Below are positions 7,786-9,351 of a stretch of 9,351 nucleotides of DNA, piece after piece; within the stretch, counting starts at the first letter, position 1; the number at the start of each line of letters is the position of its first letter. The position numbers and the translations under genes were made by a program. Below the pieces are notes generated by a model. It searched no databases, was not told the DNA's origin, and saw only the letters and a program-made list of their open reading frames with translations. The stretch covers positions 1 through 9,351 of the forward strand of contig JAFZGH010000015.1 in NCBI GenBank assembly GCA_017555465.1, read 5' to 3'. Source of the DNA: Akkermansia sp. GTDB lineage: Bacteria > Verrucomicrobiota > Verrucomicrobiia > Verrucomicrobiales > Akkermansiaceae.

Positions 7786-7804
7786 ACGCAATAAAGGCTT
7801 GCGT
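7786..7804. repeat. Inverted repeat, candidate operator over the deacetylase -35
   Basis: ACGCAA-N7-TTGCGT is a perfect inverted repeat with 6-bp arms. Its right arm coincides with the candidate -35 hexamer of the plus-strand promoter, the position expected for a repressor site. No regulator gene is adjacent, so the binding protein is unknown, and short palindromes arise by chance in GC-rich DNA. Confidence 0.35.
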
Positions 7805-7827
7805 TTGAGGGCCGTTCTTGGTAAGCT
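7799..7827 (+). promoter_or_regulatory. Candidate promoter for the deacetylase gene
   Basis: TTGCGT at 7799-7804, a 17-nt spacer and TAAGCT at 7822-7827 have housekeeping-sigma geometry; each box matches the consensus at only three of six bases. The -10 ends 8 nt before the ATG at 7836, so a transcript start 6-8 nt downstream would give a leaderless or nearly leaderless mRNA. The -35 box is also one arm of an inverted repeat. Confidence 0.35.
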
Positions 7828-7835
7828 GCCCGGGT

Positions 7836-9113
7836 ATGAAGGCGCTTTTCCGGGTACTGATACTGACCATCAGCATGGTGGCTTGTGCTCAGGATGTGGA
7901 ACCAATGCCCGTGGAGCTTGACCCTCTGGCTTTGGATGTTGTTGAAGCTTCGGGTGTTCTGGATACTCCGCGCCCGCTGGATGAAGAGGAGGAGGCCGCA
8001 GAGGAGGTGGAGCCGGAGAAGCCGCTGGATGTGCCCCGCGACCAGACTCGCGTGGCGGTGCTGGGGTATCATAATTTCAGTAAGACCGCCCCCGTGACAC
8101 AGATGCTGATTCGCACCTCGGAGTTTCGGGAACAGATGGAGTATATTCGCCGCAATAAACTTACTGTCATCAGTATGCAGGAGTTTCTGGAATGGCGCCT
8201 GGGCAACAGGACACTACCCGCCCGCTGCGTGCTCATTACGCTGGATGACGGCTGGAAAAGTGTCTATACCGAAGCTTTCCCCATCCTCAAGGAATACGGC
8301 TATCCGTTCACGCTCTTTCTCTACACGAACTTTCTCTCCGGCAGGGGAGACAGCCTGACCCCGGCGCAGGTGCGGGAAATGCAGGCCCACGGTGCCACTG
8401 TGGGCAGCCATTCCGTGAGCCACCTCTACCCCAGCAGCTGGAAGAAGCGCGAAAAGCTGGGGGCTGATGCCTATGCTGAACTGGTGGATACAGAGGTGGG
8501 TGAATCCCGGAAAAAACTCAGCGAGCTATTTGGCACGGTCAATACCTATTGCTATCCGGGTGGTTACCACACCCCCGCCATGGTGGAGCGCCTGGCAAGT
8601 CACGGGTATGTGGCGGCCTTCACGGTGATTCCCGGCAAAGTAACCGTTTCTGAAGCAGCGCTGGAGATTCCGCGATACATGATTTTTGGCAACAATTCCT
8701 CGGTGTTCCGCGCTGCGATGGATTTCCGCGTGGCGCAGCTGGGCACGGTGGTGAGCACCGGCGCCAGTCCGGGAACTCTGCCCACCAGCACCCCGCCTCC
8801 TCCATTCCTGGTGAGCCCGAAGCCGGAGGAAACCGTGGCTCCCGATTTTCCTGCCATCACCGCATACATGAGCGGTGTGGCCGGCGTTGATTTTTCGACC
8901 GTTCAGATGAAAGTGAGCGGATTTGGCCGTGTGCCTGCCAAGGTGGATAAGGCCACACACGCCGTGCAGTGGGTGCTGCCCTGCCGCATCTACATGCCGA
9001 ACCTCTCCGTGCACGTTACCTGGAAGAGCACAGAAGGCACCAGCCATAAGGCAGAGTGGTCCTTCAGTATCGACCCCAACGCGCCGATCAAAACAGTAAA
9101 TACAACACCATAA
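7836..9113 (+). CDS. Exported NodB-type polysaccharide deacetylase with Ig-like C-terminal domain
   Basis: A 425-residue protein of carbohydrate esterase family 4, which removes N-acetyl or similar groups from polysaccharides using a bound metal. Residues 1-19 are a signal (MKALFRVLILTISMVACAQ); it may be cut after ACA, or Cys17 may be lipidated, though the lipobox (MVAC) is poor. An acidic, proline-rich linker follows (30-68). The catalytic domain shows VLGYHN (75-80), TLDDGW with D137 and D138 (135-140), GSHSVSH with H192 and H196 (190-196), and a CYPGGY segment (239-244). The first Asp and the two His are the expected base and metal ligands. The YHN and KLTVISMQEFLEW parts resemble the PgaB-type subgroup. 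Residues about 325-413 form a beta-rich, Ig-like domain of unknown binding partner. The start is ATG 7836; a TTG at 7818 would add six residues before the signal. The next gene begins 4 nt downstream. Confidence 0.88.
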   Translation: MKALFRVLILTISMVACAQDVEPMPVELDPLALDVVEASGVLDTPRPLDEEEEAAEEVEPEKPLDVPRDQTRVAVLGYHNFSKTAPVTQMLIRTSEFREQMEYIRRNKLTVISMQEFLEWRLGNRTLPARCVLITLDDGWKSVYTEAFPILKEYGYPFTLFLYTNFLSGRGDSLTPAQVREMQAHGATVGSHSVSHLYPSSWKKREKLGADAYAELVDTEVGESRKKLSELFGTVNTYCYPGGYHTPAMVERLASHGYVAAFTVIPGKVTVSEAALEIPRYMIFGNNSSVFRAAMDFRVAQLGTVVSTGASPGTLPTSTPPPPFLVSPKPEETVAPDFPAITAYMSGVAGVDFSTVQMKVSGFGRVPAKVDKATHAVQWVLPCRIYMPNLSVHVTWKSTEGTSHKAEWSFSIDPNAPIKTVNTTP

Positions 9114-9117
9114 ACCA

Positions 9118-9351
9118 ATGGCAACCGAAGAGACCCCCCAGACCGAAGCTGAGGTGAAGCCCGCCGCTCCCAAGAAACAGCGCGCCCCGCGCAAGAAAGC
9201 GGCAGCCACCCAGGCCAGTGGAGAAGCCGGCGCTCCCGCCGCCTCTGCTGAAGCCGCAGCTCCCAAGAAGACGCGCGCCCCGCGCAAGAAAGCTGCCAAG
9301 CCCGCAGCTGAAGCCCCCGCCCCGGAGAAGCCCGCTGCCGCTCCTGCCGCT
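9118..9351 (+). CDS. Lys/Ala/Pro-rich N-terminus of a protein cut by the window edge
   Basis: The first 78 codons of a longer reading frame, open to the window edge. The sequence is low-complexity and highly charged: an acidic start (MATEETPQTEAE) followed by Ala/Pro/Lys blocks. A basic motif, PKKxRAPRKKAA, occurs twice (residues 18-29 and 49-60), an arrangement typical of nucleic-acid-binding tails such as histone-H1-like proteins, or of the disordered N-terminal extensions seen on some bacterial Rho or ribonuclease proteins. I recall such extensions on Rho in this part of the tree but cannot show it here, since no RNA-binding or ATPase motif falls within the window. The ATG lies 4 nt after the deacetylase stop, so the two are probably co-transcribed. 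No Shine-Dalgarno is present. The start is chosen because it is the first ATG in the open frame. Confidence 0.6.
   Translation, partial: MATEETPQTEAEVKPAAPKKQRAPRKKAAATQASGEAGAPAASAEAAAPKKTRAPRKKAAKPAAEAPAPEKPAAAPAA
9166..9294 (+). repeat. Two direct copies of a 36-bp in-frame repeat
   Basis: Copies at 9166-9201 and 9259-9294 differ at four of 36 positions and each encode 12 residues, APKK followed by Q or T, then RAPRKKA. A 57-bp Ala/Gly/Ser/Glu-rich segment lies between them. Both arms encode basic, probably nucleic-acid-binding peptide, so this is a within-gene duplication and not a mobile element. Confidence 0.8.

Larger units (their letters stand above)
7702..7835. promoter_or_regulatory. 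Divergent intergenic control region
   Basis: The only gap longer than 10 bases in the window separates the divergently read 261-aa gene and the deacetylase gene. It is rich in CG dinucleotides and contains three perfect inverted repeats with 6-bp arms: CAGGAG-N4-CTCCTG (7720-7735), ACGCGC-N2-GCGCGT (7769-7782) and ACGCAA-N7-TTGCGT (7786-7804). Promoter-like elements occur on both strands. I see no terminator-like T-run and no RNA gene. Confidence 0.6.

Noticed and set aside
7818..7835. TTG start for the deacetylase at 7818
   Set aside because: It would add six residues before the signal and overlap the candidate -10 box; ATG 7836 begins the signal directly.
9166..9294. Possible CRISPR or mobile repeat
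   Set aside because: There are only two in-frame imperfect copies coding for a basic peptide, with no conserved palindromic repeat or target-site features.
8526..9299. A 257-codon minus-strand open frame with repeated AAFLRGAR segments
   Set aside because: The apparent repeat is the reverse-strand reading of the Lys/Ala-rich duplication in the plus-strand gene, and the rest is antisense to the deacetylase.

Overview
The window looks like chromosomal DNA from a GC-rich bacterium. The most likely group is Verrucomicrobiota, perhaps an Akkermansia-like lineage. This is inference from the overall gene style: small secreted and membrane proteins of unnamed families, a kinase-like/formylglycine-enzyme-like fusion, almost no Shine-Dalgarno sequences, and an Ala/Lys/Pro-rich N-terminus next to the deacetylase. 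No rRNA, tRNA, insertion sequence, phage gene or CRISPR array is visible. Apart from one 134-bp divergent intergenic region, the window is packed with genes.

Region 1 (7701 down to 1, minus strand) is one tightly packed array of eight genes, apparently a single operon. In transcription order it encodes a two-TM protein of 261 aa, a TM protein with a TPR-like segment and a beta-rich domain (427 aa), a degenerate kinase-like/TM/FGE-like fusion (447 aa), a secreted Ig-like protein (280 aa), the ribosome-assembly GTPase Der, a bPH/DUF3592-type membrane protein (348 aa), a secreted thermonuclease-family nuclease (150 aa) and the start of pyrroline-5-carboxylate reductase (proC, cut by the window edge). 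Four junctions are ATGA stop/start overlaps, one is an 8-nt overlap, one a 29-nt overlap, and one a 6-nt gap. Translational coupling is therefore likely along the array.

Region 2 (7702-7835) is the divergent control region. It has a candidate promoter on each strand, each with its -10 only 8-9 nt from the start codon, so the transcripts may be leaderless or nearly so. It also holds three perfect inverted repeats with 6-bp arms.

Region 3 (7836-9351, plus strand) encodes an exported NodB-type polysaccharide deacetylase with an acidic linker and an Ig-like C-terminal domain. After a 4-nt gap comes the first 78 codons of a Lys/Ala/Pro-rich protein that runs off the window. It may be the N-terminal extension of a nucleic-acid-binding protein such as Rho, but the window does not show the defining domain.

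The most unusual content is the four-gene envelope block upstream of der (3482-7701). In particular, the 447-aa fusion appears to have lost the catalytic residues of both its kinase-like and FGE-like domains, which suggests a structural or scaffolding membrane complex.
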